64,000 nt of DNA from Aciduricibacillus chroicocephali (GTDB lineage Bacteria > Bacillota > Bacilli > Bacillales > Amphibacillaceae). A model generated the notes under the pieces. That model did no database searches. It saw only the letters and a list, made by a program, of their open reading frames with translations, and was not told the DNA's origin. The stretch is taken from contig NZ_CP129113.1 of the NCBI RefSeq assembly GCF_030762805.1, forward strand, positions 572,001 through 636,000, in the 5' to 3' direction. A program made the position numbers and the translations under genes. Below, in pieces: positions 26,723 to 36,677 of the stretch; the first letter of the stretch is position 1; each line of letters begins with the position of its first letter.

Positions 26723-26757
26723 AAGGAGACTGTCCGCTTAATGGGCAGTCTCCTTAT
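26723..26757. terminator. Hairpin between convergent lysE-type and APC genes
   Basis: AAGGAGACTG / CAGTCTCCTT; it overlaps the last codons of the reverse-strand APC gene. Flanking T is limited on the right. Confidence 0.6.
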
Positions 26758-28099
26758 CCTTATTTTTGTTCATGAAGTGTTTGATAATAAACGCTATAAC
26801 AATCAGTATAACGAACAAGATACTTACATAAAACCCGGGGCGACTTTCTTTATCAACGAGCGTCCCGCTAATGGCAGCGGCAATTAGCAGCATGCCGATA
26901 TATCGTTTGATATGTCCGCCACCTTTCACCTCAATAAGCCGAGGGAAGGAGAACAGAATGAAGAGCCAATTGTACATGAGCATGAGACCGGCGGATGTAG
27001 TAATGTATTCGTACACTTTTCCGGGCATCAGAACAGATAGTACAATTGAAGCAATGAGTCCGCAAATGGTAAGCAACAGTGCAAATGGCTGGACTTTCAA
27101 CTTCCATTTAATCGCAAACAGTTTTGGAGCGTCACCATCTTCAGCGAGTGTTACAATCATGCTTGTAACAGCGAATAATGAAGCTGACATAGTAGAAAAA
27201 CCAGCAATGATAATAGCTCCAATGAAAATGTGGGGGAAGAAATCGAGATTGTAATCAGCTAGAGCGACAACGAACGGACTCTCATTGATTTTGAACTTTT
27301 CGAGGGAAGCAAGACTAGTCGCTAGGATAAGCGAAATCAGATAGATGATTGTAAGAACGATGAGCATAACGGATGCAGACTTTACAGCATCCTCCCGATT
27401 CTTAAGTCTTGTTGACATGATTCCCATAATTTCAATTCCTCCGAAAGCATAAAAGCCGAATATCAATGAGGCCCACAAACCCATTACGCCACTTGGGATG
27501 AAATCGCCCACTGTCTTTGAAAATTGGAAATCGGAGCTGCCGCCGCCGAACAGACCAAAAATTACAGCGATGGCGAGTATGATGAACATGAAGATGGCTG
27601 CAATTTTAATGACCGCGAAGATATTCTGTGCTTTTTCAAAGCCGCTCGTTCCAATCAGCACGACAATGACACCGAGTATGGCATAAAATGTTCCAAAAAC
27701 CCAAAGTGGCCAGTCAGGGAACCAGAATTTGGACAAGATGGAGAGAGCGGTAAGCTGACTGCCGACTATGAGAATTTCTGAGAACCAGTATACCCAACCG
27801 CTGCTGAAGCCCGCCCATGACCCATAAGCTTTTTTTGCATAAGAGCGGAAGGCACCTTTTTGAGGGTCCTTTGCAGACATTTTGGCTAGTGCTTCAGCGA
27901 CAATATATGTCCCGATTGCTGCGAGAATAAATGAAATGATAATAGCTGGTCCAGCCATTTTGATGCCGATGACCGAGCCGAGAAAGTAGCCGGTTCCAAT
28001 GATGCAACCGACTCCAACGAGGGAGAGCTGCCACCAGGCTAGCTTTTTTTCGTCCTTGGAATTAGCTGAAGTTCCCAATTGAGGATCGACTCCTTTCAT
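26738..28099 (-). CDS. APC superfamily amino acid permease
   Basis: This 453-residue, 12-helix transporter has the N-terminus WWQLSLVGVGCIIGTGYFLGSVIGIKMAGPAII, the APC helix-1 unwound GxGxIIGTG segment, followed by QKGAFRSYAKKAYGSWAGFSSGWVYWFSE. Substrate is not clear. No RBS precedes the ATG at 28099; an AAGGAG inside the first codons could instead serve a TTG at 28078, seven codons later, so the start is uncertain. No regulator is adjacent. Confidence 0.85.
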   Translation of the reverse strand: MKGVDPQLGTSANSKDEKKLAWWQLSLVGVGCIIGTGYFLGSVIGIKMAGPAIIISFILAAIGTYIVAEALAKMSAKDPQKGAFRSYAKKAYGSWAGFSSGWVYWFSEILIVGSQLTALSILSKFWFPDWPLWVFGTFYAILGVIVVLIGTSGFEKAQNIFAVIKIAAIFMFIILAIAVIFGLFGGGSSDFQFSKTVGDFIPSGVMGLWASLIFGFYAFGGIEIMGIMSTRLKNREDAVKSASVMLIVLTIIYLISLILATSLASLEKFKINESPFVVALADYNLDFFPHIFIGAIIIAGFSTMSASLFAVTSMIVTLAEDGDAPKLFAIKWKLKVQPFALLLTICGLIASIVLSVLMPGKVYEYITTSAGLMLMYNWLFILFSFPRLIEVKGGGHIKRYIGMLLIAAAISGTLVDKESRPGFYVSILFVILIVIAFIIKHFMNKNKDKETAH

Positions 28100-28297
28100 G
28101 AGAATTAGTATTGACGGGAGAGAAAGTTTTATGCGGGGTATGTACCAGTTGAGAAGATAGAAATTTCTTTGGACAAACGAGCCTAAAACGATATAGTGGT
28201 TTCATCAAATATAGAGGGTATAAAACTCCTGATACGGTTTGCCAAGGGCATACCATGCATTATAATGATAGGAATATGAATTGAAGGAGAGCGTACT

Positions 28298-29446
28298 GTG
28301 ACGCGACTTTTATACGCAATTATTATTGTTTGTTTTCTTGATACATTTGTCCAGCTGCCGATTATTACGCCATATGCGATTGGTCTTGGTGCTTCACATG
28401 CACTTGCAGGCTCAATTGTTGCGGTGTACTCTTTGACGAATATGCTTGGGAATGTGGTTGGCGGGCATTGGATTGACCAGTTTGGCCGTAAGCGGATGCT
28501 GCTAGTCGGCCTTTGTTCTGTTGCTGTCGTTCTGTTCTTTTACCCGGCCATGCAGTCGGGGCCCCAGCTATTCGTAATCCGGATGTTGCATGGACTAGCA
28601 GGGGGGATTCTGATTCCGGCTGCCTTCGCTTATATTGGTGATCGAACATCAAAGAAGACAAGAGGAAAGGCAATGGCATTTACAGGAGCTTCAATAGGGA
28701 CTGCTGCCATAGCAGGTCCGGCATTTGGCGGAATTATGACATCATTGGATAAGGTTGAATGGGTCTTTATCATAATCGGTATTTTGTTCCTCCTATCAGC
28801 ACTTCTAGTTGTCAAATTCATTCCTGAATCGTTTACTCTTAGCGAGCGTGGCAAGGTGAGTGTCGGTGATTTTGTCCCGTTGCTAAAAAATCCAGGTGTC
28901 ATTCAAGCATCACTAGCTGCTTTCGCACTTATGATCAGCAATGGCACTTTGGCTTTTGCATTGCCGCTACAAGTCGAAGCAGCAGGACTGGCACCTGGGA
29001 AAACAGGCATGCTGCTAACCATTTTCGGTTTAATGGCACTTGTTGTTTTCCTTTCACCGTTGAACAGGGTGTTTGAGAGGGTTCGGTTCATACCTCTCAT
29101 TTTCGGAGGTCTTGTACTGATAAGTCTTGGGCTTTTCATGCTGCAAACTATGGCAAGTTTGAATGTGGGGATCGTCGCAATGCTTGTTTATGGAACTGGC
29201 TTTGCATTCGTTTTTCCATCAATGAATCAACTCGTCGCAGCCGAGTCGCAAAAAGTGGACAGGGGCAAGGCTTATGGAATCTTTTATGCTTTCTTCTCCC
29301 TAGGAGCGGTTGCGGGTTCAGCAATGTCGGGGGCGATTTCTGAGGCCGGCAGGGCACCATTCGCAACGAGCGCATTTGTCATGTTGCTAGGGGCAGTACT
29401 GCTAGTAATCCTGTCAGCTTTAAGGAGGCCTCATTTGCTCAAGTAA
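28298..29446 (+). CDS. MFS efflux transporter
   Basis: This 382-residue, 12-helix major facilitator starts at a GTG after AAGGAG. The motif-A loop GGHWIDQFGRKRML and motif C-like AFTGASIGTAAIAGPAFGGIM indicate a drug:H+ antiporter of the 12-TMS type. Substrate is unknown. It is transcribed toward swrC but separated from it by a perfect 18-bp terminator stem. Confidence 0.85.
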   Translation: MTRLLYAIIIVCFLDTFVQLPIITPYAIGLGASHALAGSIVAVYSLTNMLGNVVGGHWIDQFGRKRMLLVGLCSVAVVLFFYPAMQSGPQLFVIRMLHGLAGGILIPAAFAYIGDRTSKKTRGKAMAFTGASIGTAAIAGPAFGGIMTSLDKVEWVFIIIGILFLLSALLVVKFIPESFTLSERGKVSVGDFVPLLKNPGVIQASLAAFALMISNGTLAFALPLQVEAAGLAPGKTGMLLTIFGLMALVVFLSPLNRVFERVRFIPLIFGGLVLISLGLFMLQTMASLNVGIVAMLVYGTGFAFVFPSMNQLVAAESQKVDRGKAYGIFYAFFSLGAVAGSAMSGAISEAGRAPFATSAFVMLLGAVLLVILSALRRPHLLK

Positions 29447-29456
29447 AATTGAAAAA

Positions 29457-29503
29457 CAAATGCCCCAGCCTGGTTTTTTGATAACCAGGCTGGGGCATTT
29501 CGT
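29457..29503. terminator. Bidirectional terminator, perfect 18-bp stem
   Basis: AAATGCCCCAGCCTGGTT and its perfect complement, between the MFS gene and convergent swrC. Confidence 0.95.
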
Positions 29504-29506
29504 TTG

Positions 29507-32500
29507 TTATTCGGTTTCCTGCAAAGGTTTCTTTCTGAACTTGGCAAGGAATTCATATACGACAGGGACAATGACGAGTGTAAGCAATGTGGAGCTTGTC
29601 AAACCACCGATTACAGTAATGCCGAGTCCTTTTGAAATGAGGCCTCCGCCTCCACCTTCGAGACCGACAGCAAGCGGGATGAGCGCACCGATTGTAGCTA
29701 GTGCAGTCATGAGGATCGGTCGCAATCTCGTTGAACCTGCTTCAAGCAAAGCTTCTCTCGTCGTCATGCCATCTCTTTCATTGTGGATGACGCGGTCAAT
29801 CAGCACAATTGCGTTCGTTACTACAATACCAATGAGCATAAGCAAACCAATCATACTGGATACGCTCAATGGTTCCTGGCCAATCCATAGTGCAATCAAG
29901 CTTCCAATCATGATGAACGGAAGAGAGAAGAGAATTGCAAATGGTGCCAAAGCTCCATGGAATGTAATGACGAGTACAAAATAGACAATTGCAACTGCTG
30001 CAAGCATGGCAAGAGCAAGTTGTGTGAATGCCTTGTTGATGTCTTCCGTCACGCCGCCAAACTCGACTGTTGTTCCATCTGGAAGGTCAAGTTTGTCAAT
30101 TTTACTCTCCACAGTACGTGAAACGCCGCCGACATCTTTGCTTTTAACATCAGCTGTTACAGATGCATACATTCGGCCATCACGACGTTCGATTGTATCT
30201 GGGGACTTGCCAGTCTTTACATCCAGGACATCTTTGATTTTTACCTGAGTGCCAAGTGGCGTCGTGATTTTTACGTTTTCCAGATCTTTTAGAGATTTGT
30301 ATTCCCGTTCTTCTGTCTGGAGATAGACAGAGACGTCTTTGCCTTCATGTTTGACCTTAGTAATGGATGGTTGTTCAGCAGTTTTTGCAAGTTCCATACC
30401 AATTTGCGCTGCTGTCAGTCCATTTTCGGCCAGTTTCTTTTGGTTGGCTATAAGGGTGTACTGGTCATATGCCTCAGAGAGACTTGTATCTACTTTAACA
30501 AGGTCTTTATTTTTCTTAAGTACAGGGATGATCTTATCTGTAGCTTTCTGAATGGCCTCAATGTCATCTCCATAAACAAGGAGATCAAGACCGCTAGAAC
30601 CAGTACCGGAAAAGTCCATGCTCTTCCATTCACCATTTTTCGTTTCTTTGTTCAGTTTGTTGATGAGCTTAAGATCTTCACCTTTGAAATTCTCAAAGTC
30701 ATCATCATACTCGATGAAGAAGAGGGCAGAATTATCTCCGCCACCTGCACCTGTCATAGCTCCCATCGGACTGCCGCCACCTTGAGAATACTGATAGGAT
30801 TTGACACCATCGCGTTTGCTGATTAGTTTCTCAGCTTGAAGTGCAGATTTTTCAGCTTCTTCTTTTGTTTCCCCTGGTTCAGGACTGTATGTCGCCATAA
30901 CCATCTTTTGTTCATCTTCAGGCAAGAAGCTGACGCCTATTAGAGGAAGAAGGAAAAGACTTAAGACAAGAATGACGATGGAGCCACCAAATGTGATGAG
31001 TTTATGGTTCAATGTCCACTTAAGGATGCGCTTATAAAGGTTTGCCAGTTTCCCTGGTTTCTCCTTATGGTGAACTGCTAATGCTTCATCAGCATAGAGC
31101 TGTTTTTTGAACAGAGTATGAGCAAGCATCGGTACAAGTGTTACTGCTACGACAAGTGATGCGGCTAGTGCAAATACAACTGCAAGTGCAAAAGGCATGA
31201 ACATTTCTCCGACTTGTCCACTAACAAAGCCGAGAGGAAGGAACACCGCAATCGTTACGACTGTTGAAGAGAAAATAGGCGTAAACATTTGACGTGTCGC
31301 TTCACGCACAAGTGCCTTGCCGCGCAATTTTTCACCTGGTAGGGCCATGCGGCGATAGATATTCTCCATGACAACGATTGAGTCATCGATGACACGGCCG
31401 ATTGCGACTGTAAGCGCACCGAGTGTCAGGATGTTCAATGTTATATCCATTTGATGCATAATGAAAATTGCGATCAGTAGGGACAACGGTATTGAAATGA
31501 TTGAAATTAATGTCGTCTTGATACTTCTTAGGAAGAGTAAAATGATCACAACAGCGAACAAGATACCGAACAAAGCTTTATCCAGCATCGTGCTGACGGA
31601 ATCTTCAATTGGCTCACCCTGGTCGAAAGAAGTTTCGACTGTAAGACCGTAGTCTTTTTCAAAGTCTTTTATTTTGTCTTTTACTTTATTGACGACTTCG
31701 ACTGTGTTTGCAGTTGAGGTTTTTACAATTTGGATACTAATCGATTCTTCACCATTTGTACGGGAAATCGATTCTGCTTCACCAATAAGTTTTACCTTGG
31801 CAATATCCTGTAATTGTACAGTCGGAATCTTCATTCCTTGTTGTGCTTGTGCGGAAGCTGGCGGTCCGCTTTGAGCACCAGCCTGCGGCATAGCTTGTCC
31901 GCCCTGACTTTGTGCAACACCTTGTTGTGCACCGGCTTGTCCGGTTGCTGCTTGCTGCCCAGCACCTTGAGATGGCATTGCAGGTATTTCGATTTTCTTA
32001 AGATCAGCTACCGTTGCAACATTTCCATCAATGACTAGGTTTTTAACATCTTTGTCAAAAGTGGTAAGTCCGAGCGGGTAAGTAATATTAGAACCTTGGA
32101 GAATCTGTTCTACAGATTTTTCTGTAAGTCCATATTGTGCAAGCTTCTTCTTATCAAAATCGAGGTTCACCTTTTCCAGCTGCTGTCCGGTTACTTGCAC
32201 ATCAGCAACACCATCGATTCCACTCAGAGCAGGAACGACATCCTTTTCCACTCTCTGTGTCAGGTCTTTAAGAGAATGTTTTGCATCACTTAAGCTGAGT
32301 GCGAGAACAGGGAAGGCATTAAAGCTAAGCCTTGTTACTTGCGGATCTTTCACCTGATCCGGCATTTCCACATCCGTTACAGCTTCTTTTACATCGTTTA
32401 CTGCCTGGTCCATATCTGTATTGAAATCAAATTCAATTTGTATGGATGAAGCATTGGCAAGTGAATTGGATGTGACAAGTTTCACATCTTTCAAGTTTTC

Positions 32501-32716
32501 AATAGCCTGTTCCAGAGGTTCTGTCACTTTCTCTGCTACTTCATCTGGGGCAGCCCCTGGGTATGTAGTAAGAATTGAGACGTTTGGCATTGTAATATCA
32601 GGCATTGTTTCCTGCTTCATATTCAATCCGGAATAGAGGCCTGCGACGATGACCATAATTGTAAGAATCCATATGGCCAGTTTGTTGTTCATCGAGAAAT
32701 TAATTATTTTCCGCAA
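29507..32716 (-). CDS. swrC: RND efflux transporter SwrC/YerP
   Basis: The 1069 residues show the RND layout: helix 1 (about 9-28), a large external loop, helices 2-6 (about 385-575), a second loop, and helices 8-12. Conserved blocks include TLGALTVAIGRVIDDSIVVMENIYRR, carrying the D-D proton-relay region in helix 4. The first loop has an A/Q/G-rich low-complexity stretch near 245-295; B. subtilis SwrC has a similar one. SwrC confers surfactin and drug self-resistance. It starts at TTG with AAGGAG 8 bases upstream. Three GACC-N4-GGTC-like boxes lie between it and a divergent TetR gene. Confidence 0.92.
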   Translation of the reverse strand: MRKIINFSMNNKLAIWILTIMVIVAGLYSGLNMKQETMPDITMPNVSILTTYPGAAPDEVAEKVTEPLEQAIENLKDVKLVTSNSLANASSIQIEFDFNTDMDQAVNDVKEAVTDVEMPDQVKDPQVTRLSFNAFPVLALSLSDAKHSLKDLTQRVEKDVVPALSGIDGVADVQVTGQQLEKVNLDFDKKKLAQYGLTEKSVEQILQGSNITYPLGLTTFDKDVKNLVIDGNVATVADLKKIEIPAMPSQGAGQQAATGQAGAQQGVAQSQGGQAMPQAGAQSGPPASAQAQQGMKIPTVQLQDIAKVKLIGEAESISRTNGEESISIQIVKTSTANTVEVVNKVKDKIKDFEKDYGLTVETSFDQGEPIEDSVSTMLDKALFGILFAVVIILLFLRSIKTTLISIISIPLSLLIAIFIMHQMDITLNILTLGALTVAIGRVIDDSIVVMENIYRRMALPGEKLRGKALVREATRQMFTPIFSSTVVTIAVFLPLGFVSGQVGEMFMPFALAVVFALAASLVVAVTLVPMLAHTLFKKQLYADEALAVHHKEKPGKLANLYKRILKWTLNHKLITFGGSIVILVLSLFLLPLIGVSFLPEDEQKMVMATYSPEPGETKEEAEKSALQAEKLISKRDGVKSYQYSQGGGSPMGAMTGAGGGDNSALFFIEYDDDFENFKGEDLKLINKLNKETKNGEWKSMDFSGTGSSGLDLLVYGDDIEAIQKATDKIIPVLKKNKDLVKVDTSLSEAYDQYTLIANQKKLAENGLTAAQIGMELAKTAEQPSITKVKHEGKDVSVYLQTEEREYKSLKDLENVKITTPLGTQVKIKDVLDVKTGKSPDTIERRDGRMYASVTADVKSKDVGGVSRTVESKIDKLDLPDGTTVEFGGVTEDINKAFTQLALAMLAAVAIVYFVLVITFHGALAPFAILFSLPFIMIGSLIALWIGQEPLSVSSMIGLLMLIGIVVTNAIVLIDRVIHNERDGMTTREALLEAGSTRLRPILMTALATIGALIPLAVGLEGGGGGLISKGLGITVIGGLTSSTLLTLVIVPVVYEFLAKFRKKPLQETE

Positions 32717-32739
32717 AGTCTTCGCTCCTTTTTTAAATT

Positions 32740-32751
32740 GACTAGTTGGTC
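32740..32751. promoter_or_regulatory. TetR operator box 1 (swrC side)
   Basis: GACTAGTTGGTC, one mismatch from the palindrome of box 2, centred about 30 bases upstream of the swrC start. Confidence 0.6.
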
Positions 32752-32761
32752 ACAGTAATTT

Positions 32762-32773
32762 GACCATATGGTC
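32762..32773. promoter_or_regulatory. TetR operator box 2, perfect palindrome
   Basis: GACCATATGGTC, a perfect 12-bp palindrome extending to TTGACCATATGGTCGC. It is spaced 22 bases (about two helical turns) from box 1. Confidence 0.65.
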
Positions 32774-32847
32774 GCTATTTATATAATATAGAGGTACGAA
32801 GCTGCAATTACAATGTATTTTCTATGAATTTAAATATTTTTTAGGAT

Positions 32848-32859
32848 GACCGAATGGTC
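32848..32859. promoter_or_regulatory. TetR operator box 3 (tetR side)
   Basis: GACCGAATGGTC lies before the regulator's TTG start at 32882, suggesting autoregulation of the regulator as well as control of swrC. Confidence 0.6.
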
Positions 32860-32881
32860 GGAAAAAAGAGGTGCCGTCATT

Positions 32882-33748
32882 TTGAAAGAACAGAAACAAA
32901 ATGAAATCATCAAGACTTCCATTCGTCTTTTTGCAGAAAAAGGGTTTTATCAGACGAGCGTCCAAGATATTGTGGATGCGTGTGGAATGTCCAAGGGGGC
33001 ATTCTATGGTTACTTCTCTTCCAAAGAAGCTTTGCATATTGCTATTTTTAAACATTATTTCAAGGAAATGCGAAGCGTGATTGAAAGTATCAACAAAGAA
33101 GATGTAACACCTCGAGAGAAGTTGAGGAAACAAATGGCAGCTCCGCTTAAATCCATCCGCGGCCAAAAAGAATTTTTTGTCATGTATTTGCGTGAGCAGA
33201 GTTTCTCCATTAATAAGGAGCTTCGTGAGTTCATGGAAGCATTTCAAAAAGATATGATTGTTTGGTACGAAAAAAGTTTATTGGCCATCTATGGGGCTGA
33301 GATGCGATCTTGCTTTGGAGACTTGATGCTGGCAGCGGAAGGTTTGCGCAATAGTTATTTATCGGCAATGCTATTTTTAGATTCGCAAATTGACATAGAA
33401 AGATTCCCCGACTTCCTCATGAACCGCCTAGATGAGCTAGCGGATGCATTCCGTGCTGGTGAGAAGCCGATTATAACAAGTGATCTTTTTGATAGAAGTT
33501 CGGATAAAGATTGTACTCCTAGAGAAGAGGCTGTTCATCTGCTTGAGGAGATGAAGAAGCGACTTGAGGAAAAAGAAGTAAAAGATGAAGGGATGATTCA
33601 CGTTCTGAACATGCTGCTAATCGAGTTGACCAAAGAAAAATATGATCCCTATTACGTTCAAGGGATGCTTGCCAACCTTAAGAAACTGAATCAATTTGAC
33701 AGCCAGCGAGCAAAAATTGCAAAACTGCTTGATATAGAAATATTGTAG
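32882..33748 (+). CDS. TetR family regulator of swrC
   Basis: The protein has 288 residues. Its N-terminal HTH reads IIKTSIRLFAEKGFYQTSVQDIVDACGMSKGAFYGYFSSKEAL, the typical TetR domain; a long ligand domain follows. AAAGAGGTG fits a TTG start at 32882, whereas an in-frame ATG at 32846 would lie within operator box 3 and has no RBS. It is divergent from swrC with three operator-like boxes between, so local repression of the pump and itself is likely. It is longer than many TetR proteins (about 200 aa), with an extra helical C-terminal tail. Confidence 0.88.
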   Translation: MKEQKQNEIIKTSIRLFAEKGFYQTSVQDIVDACGMSKGAFYGYFSSKEALHIAIFKHYFKEMRSVIESINKEDVTPREKLRKQMAAPLKSIRGQKEFFVMYLREQSFSINKELREFMEAFQKDMIVWYEKSLLAIYGAEMRSCFGDLMLAAEGLRNSYLSAMLFLDSQIDIERFPDFLMNRLDELADAFRAGEKPIITSDLFDRSSDKDCTPREEAVHLLEEMKKRLEEKEVKDEGMIHVLNMLLIELTKEKYDPYYVQGMLANLKKLNQFDSQRAKIAKLLDIEIL

Positions 33749-33752
33749 TTAC

Positions 33753-33784
33753 AAGTCTGTACTCTAAAGGGTACAGACTTTTTA
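33753..33784 (+). terminator. Terminator of tetR gene
   Basis: AAGTCTGTAC / GTACAGACTT followed by TTTTT. Confidence 0.85.
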
Positions 33785-33901
33785 TATGGGGAAGATAGAG
33801 TAAGTGATTGTAAATAAATATATTTTAATGTTAAAATACTTTTTGTGAAATTAATCCTAGTATAAATCCAAAGGGGATCATACGGAAATGAAGGATAACA
33901 T

Positions 33902-35833
33902 ATGAACAAAAAGATGATTATTTCGAATACATTGCTCTTTATCGGGATTTTGGCGTTTATCCTGCTATTCAGTGCGGTGTTCAGTCAAGAGAATATGCTT
34001 ATAGGTATATCGACGATAACGGCGATGCTCATGCTATTAGAGCGTGACCTGACAGCAGAGCCGCTTATGAACACTGGTAAACTGCTTACCTTTAATTTGT
34101 TCATGGGAATTGCTGCTTATCTCGCTAATTTGAACATGTGGCTTGGAATTCCAGTTAATTTCATTGCGATGTTCGTGATCAGCTACATGCTTATCTTTAA
34201 TTTGAAAAACCCACTTTACTTGCCGTTCTCGCTACAGTATCTTTTCCTTCTTGCAATGCCAGTAGGGCTTTCCGGTTTGCCATTACGTCTCGGTGCGCTC
34301 GCATTTGGTGCAATTGCCATTATGGGACTCCAGTTGATCTTTAACAGAAACAGAGTTGCCAAAGGTGGCAAAAATCTAATCAAGGCAATTTGTGAAGCGC
34401 TTACAGAAAAGGTTGAATTGATACAAAAAGGTGAATCTGGCGCTGAAGAGAGCGCGCGTGTCAAAAGTTCGATAAGCAGTTTGCGCTCGATGATTTATGA
34501 TAAAAGGGAAGAAGATTACTATTTGACGGATGAAGGCATGACATTGTTGAATATCTCAGCAGCGTTGGAGAAGATTAATCTTTTTCTCAATCAGATTCAA
34601 TTAGACAAGACAGATGAGCGGTTACTTAATGATTTGCAGACCACTCTTAAACTCGCAGCAAAAGGTGTTGCTTCAGATGAACCATTGGATGAATTGAAGC
34701 GTTCATTCTCCAACTTGCTAGGCAAATATGAAGGTAATGACAACATACCTCTATTTTCATTGCGCATCCTTGCCAATGTTGATTCTTTGCTGGACAGTTT
34801 GTATGAATTGAAAAAGCTCGATAGGAAGCAAGGGAAAATTACACGTAAACTGCATGAAGTGCCGTTGAAGTTTAAAAAGCTGACATACGGTAACGCACCA
34901 AAGCATACGACTTCCATTAAGTTTTCCTATGCGATCAGAGTTGCAATCGGTATTACAATTGGCGCTTTCCTTACAGACTATTTCAAGCTGGAAGAAGGCC
35001 GTTGGATGCTATTTACAATTCTGTCTGTATCCATTCCGATATATGAACAGTCACGTCAGAAGATGCGTGACAGGCTTTTTGCAACGATTGTAGGAGCATT
35101 GGTAGCAGTTTTTCTCTTTACAATTTTTGACTCGAATCCAGCCAGGTCAGCTTTGCTTCTGCTCGGTGGCTATCTCATGAGCTATATCAAAGTGTACCGT
35201 TACAGTACAATTCTTGTTACATTTTCGGCTATTGGTTCTGTCGTGCTTATTACTGGAGAAACTCACTTTTTAACGACAGAAAGAGTGCTGCTCGTTGCAT
35301 CTGGACTTGTGTTGGCGCTTATGATCAATCGTTTCATCTTGCCGTACAAACAGACAGATGCTATAAGCAATCTCCAGAAAATGTACAAAGATACAATCAA
35401 TACAATGCTTCAAGAACTGCGGCTTGGTAATGGGGATGTTGACAATAAAGACAACCACAGTATGAAAAACTTGCTCATCATTACAACAATGATAGAGGAC
35501 CGGTTGAAGGTGGATCTGGAGAAAGGGAGCGAGCCTGCAAATACAGAGTGGATGAATCAATTACGTTTAATCACCTGCTCAATTTTTGAATTATCGCTTT
35601 GGCTTGAGAAGCGTGGTCTGGAATCTATGAGAAATCCGGATATTGAAAGAAGTATTCGGGAAATGAAGAAAGTAAATCTTCAAAACGGAGTTGTTTCTTC
35701 TCATGGAATAGAAACAGTTGTAAATCAGATTGAAGCTGCCTCGACTTTAGAAAACAGAATTGCACTTAGTATGATCTTTGAAATTACTGCTGAACTTGCT
35801 GCCTTGAACAAAATAAACTGGAAAGTTTCATAA
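33902..35833 (+). CDS. FUSC family membrane protein
   Basis: This 643-residue protein has a duplicated layout: N-terminal helices (about 5-150), a soluble helical domain (about 160-320), a second membrane block (KFSYAIRVAIGITIGAFLTDYFKLEEGRWMLFTILSVSIPIYEQSRQKMRDRLFATIVGALVAVFLF) and a C-terminal helical tail. The EGRWMLFTILSV...RDRLFATIVGA block is the FUSC/aromatic-acid-exporter signature. Family members export fusaric acid, aromatic carboxylates or similar. AAGGAT precedes the ATG. It lies 31 bases before an SDR gene on the same strand. Confidence 0.82.
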   Translation: MNKKMIISNTLLFIGILAFILLFSAVFSQENMLIGISTITAMLMLLERDLTAEPLMNTGKLLTFNLFMGIAAYLANLNMWLGIPVNFIAMFVISYMLIFNLKNPLYLPFSLQYLFLLAMPVGLSGLPLRLGALAFGAIAIMGLQLIFNRNRVAKGGKNLIKAICEALTEKVELIQKGESGAEESARVKSSISSLRSMIYDKREEDYYLTDEGMTLLNISAALEKINLFLNQIQLDKTDERLLNDLQTTLKLAAKGVASDEPLDELKRSFSNLLGKYEGNDNIPLFSLRILANVDSLLDSLYELKKLDRKQGKITRKLHEVPLKFKKLTYGNAPKHTTSIKFSYAIRVAIGITIGAFLTDYFKLEEGRWMLFTILSVSIPIYEQSRQKMRDRLFATIVGALVAVFLFTIFDSNPARSALLLLGGYLMSYIKVYRYSTILVTFSAIGSVVLITGETHFLTTERVLLVASGLVLALMINRFILPYKQTDAISNLQKMYKDTINTMLQELRLGNGDVDNKDNHSMKNLLIITTMIEDRLKVDLEKGSEPANTEWMNQLRLITCSIFELSLWLEKRGLESMRNPDIERSIREMKKVNLQNGVVSSHGIETVVNQIEAASTLENRIALSMIFEITAELAALNKINWKVS

Positions 35834-35864
35834 CCACTGCTATTAAAAAATTGGAGGGATCCAT

Positions 35865-36560
35865 ATGAAAAAACTGTTAGGTAAAACAGCTATTATTACA
35901 GGTGCGAGCAGTGGAATAGGAGCAGCAATTGCAAGGGAGCTTGCATCAGCCGGAGCAAATGTTGTACTTGCTGCACGCCGTGCTCAGCCACTCATCGAAC
36001 AGGCAGATGAAATTAAAGCTTCTGGTAGTGTAGCACTCGCTGTTCCTACAAACATGGCGGTGAAGGAAGAGGTCGAGCAGCTTGTGAAGCAGGCAGCAGA
36101 ACATTTCGGCCATGTTGATATTTTTGTTAACAATGCTGGACAGATGCTTTCCGCTCAGGTGACCAAAGGGGAGGTTGAAGATTGGGAGCGTATGATAGAT
36201 GTGAACGTGAAAGGTGTCCTCTACGGTATTAACGCTGTTCTGCCAGCAATGCTTACACGTTCTGAAGGGCATCTCGTCAATATTGCTTCTGTTTCAGGGC
36301 ATGAAGTGACAAAAACCAGTACCGTCTATAGTGCTACGAAATTCGCTGTACGTGCGATTTCTCAAGGACTGGAGAAGGAACTTGCGAGGACAGGGGTACG
36401 GGTGACAAATATTTCTCCTGGCATGGTGGATACACCGCTGAGTAACACAATTACAGATAGACAAAAGCTGGCTGCAGAAGATATCGCCAAGGCAGTGGTA
36501 TATGCTGTCACCCAGCCTGACTATGTCAATGTAAATGAAATTACAGTACGTCCTGTGTAA
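35865..36560 (+). CDS. Short-chain dehydrogenase/reductase
   Basis: This 231-residue classical SDR has the cofactor loop TGASSGIGAAIA, NNAG (FVNNAGQM), catalytic Ser in NIASVSGHE and the YSATK active site (YxxxK). Arg in LAARR after strand 2 favours NADP(H). Its substrate is unknown. TTGGAGGGATCC precedes the ATG. It may be co-transcribed with the FUSC gene, 31 bases upstream, and is followed by its own terminator. Confidence 0.9.
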   Translation: MKKLLGKTAIITGASSGIGAAIARELASAGANVVLAARRAQPLIEQADEIKASGSVALAVPTNMAVKEEVEQLVKQAAEHFGHVDIFVNNAGQMLSAQVTKGEVEDWERMIDVNVKGVLYGINAVLPAMLTRSEGHLVNIASVSGHEVTKTSTVYSATKFAVRAISQGLEKELARTGVRVTNISPGMVDTPLSNTITDRQKLAAEDIAKAVVYAVTQPDYVNVNEITVRPV

Positions 36561-36565
36561 CAATG

Positions 36566-36598
36566 TGGGACATGGCATATAAGCCATGTTCCTTTTTT
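36566..36598 (+). terminator. Terminator of SDR gene
   Basis: GGGACATGGC / GCCATGTTCC followed by six T. Confidence 0.88.
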
Positions 36599-36610
36599 GT
36601 CGAATTGAGC

Positions 36611-36636
36611 GTTTTATTTGTTTACTGTCAGGGAAT
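36611..36636 (+). promoter_or_regulatory. Sigma-B-type promoter before lipoprotein gene
   Basis: GTTTTA, 14 bases, GGGAAT. It lies 41 bases before the start of the lipoprotein gene and 13 bases after the preceding terminator. Confidence 0.45.
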
Positions 36637-36677
36637 CTTTTCCTGAGACAAGACTGAGCGAGGAAGGGAATGTATGA

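Noticed and set aside
31800-31990. A/Q/G-rich stretch in SwrC as a sign of frameshift or degeneration
   Set aside because: The frame is intact and a similar low-complexity insertion is known in B. subtilis SwrC.
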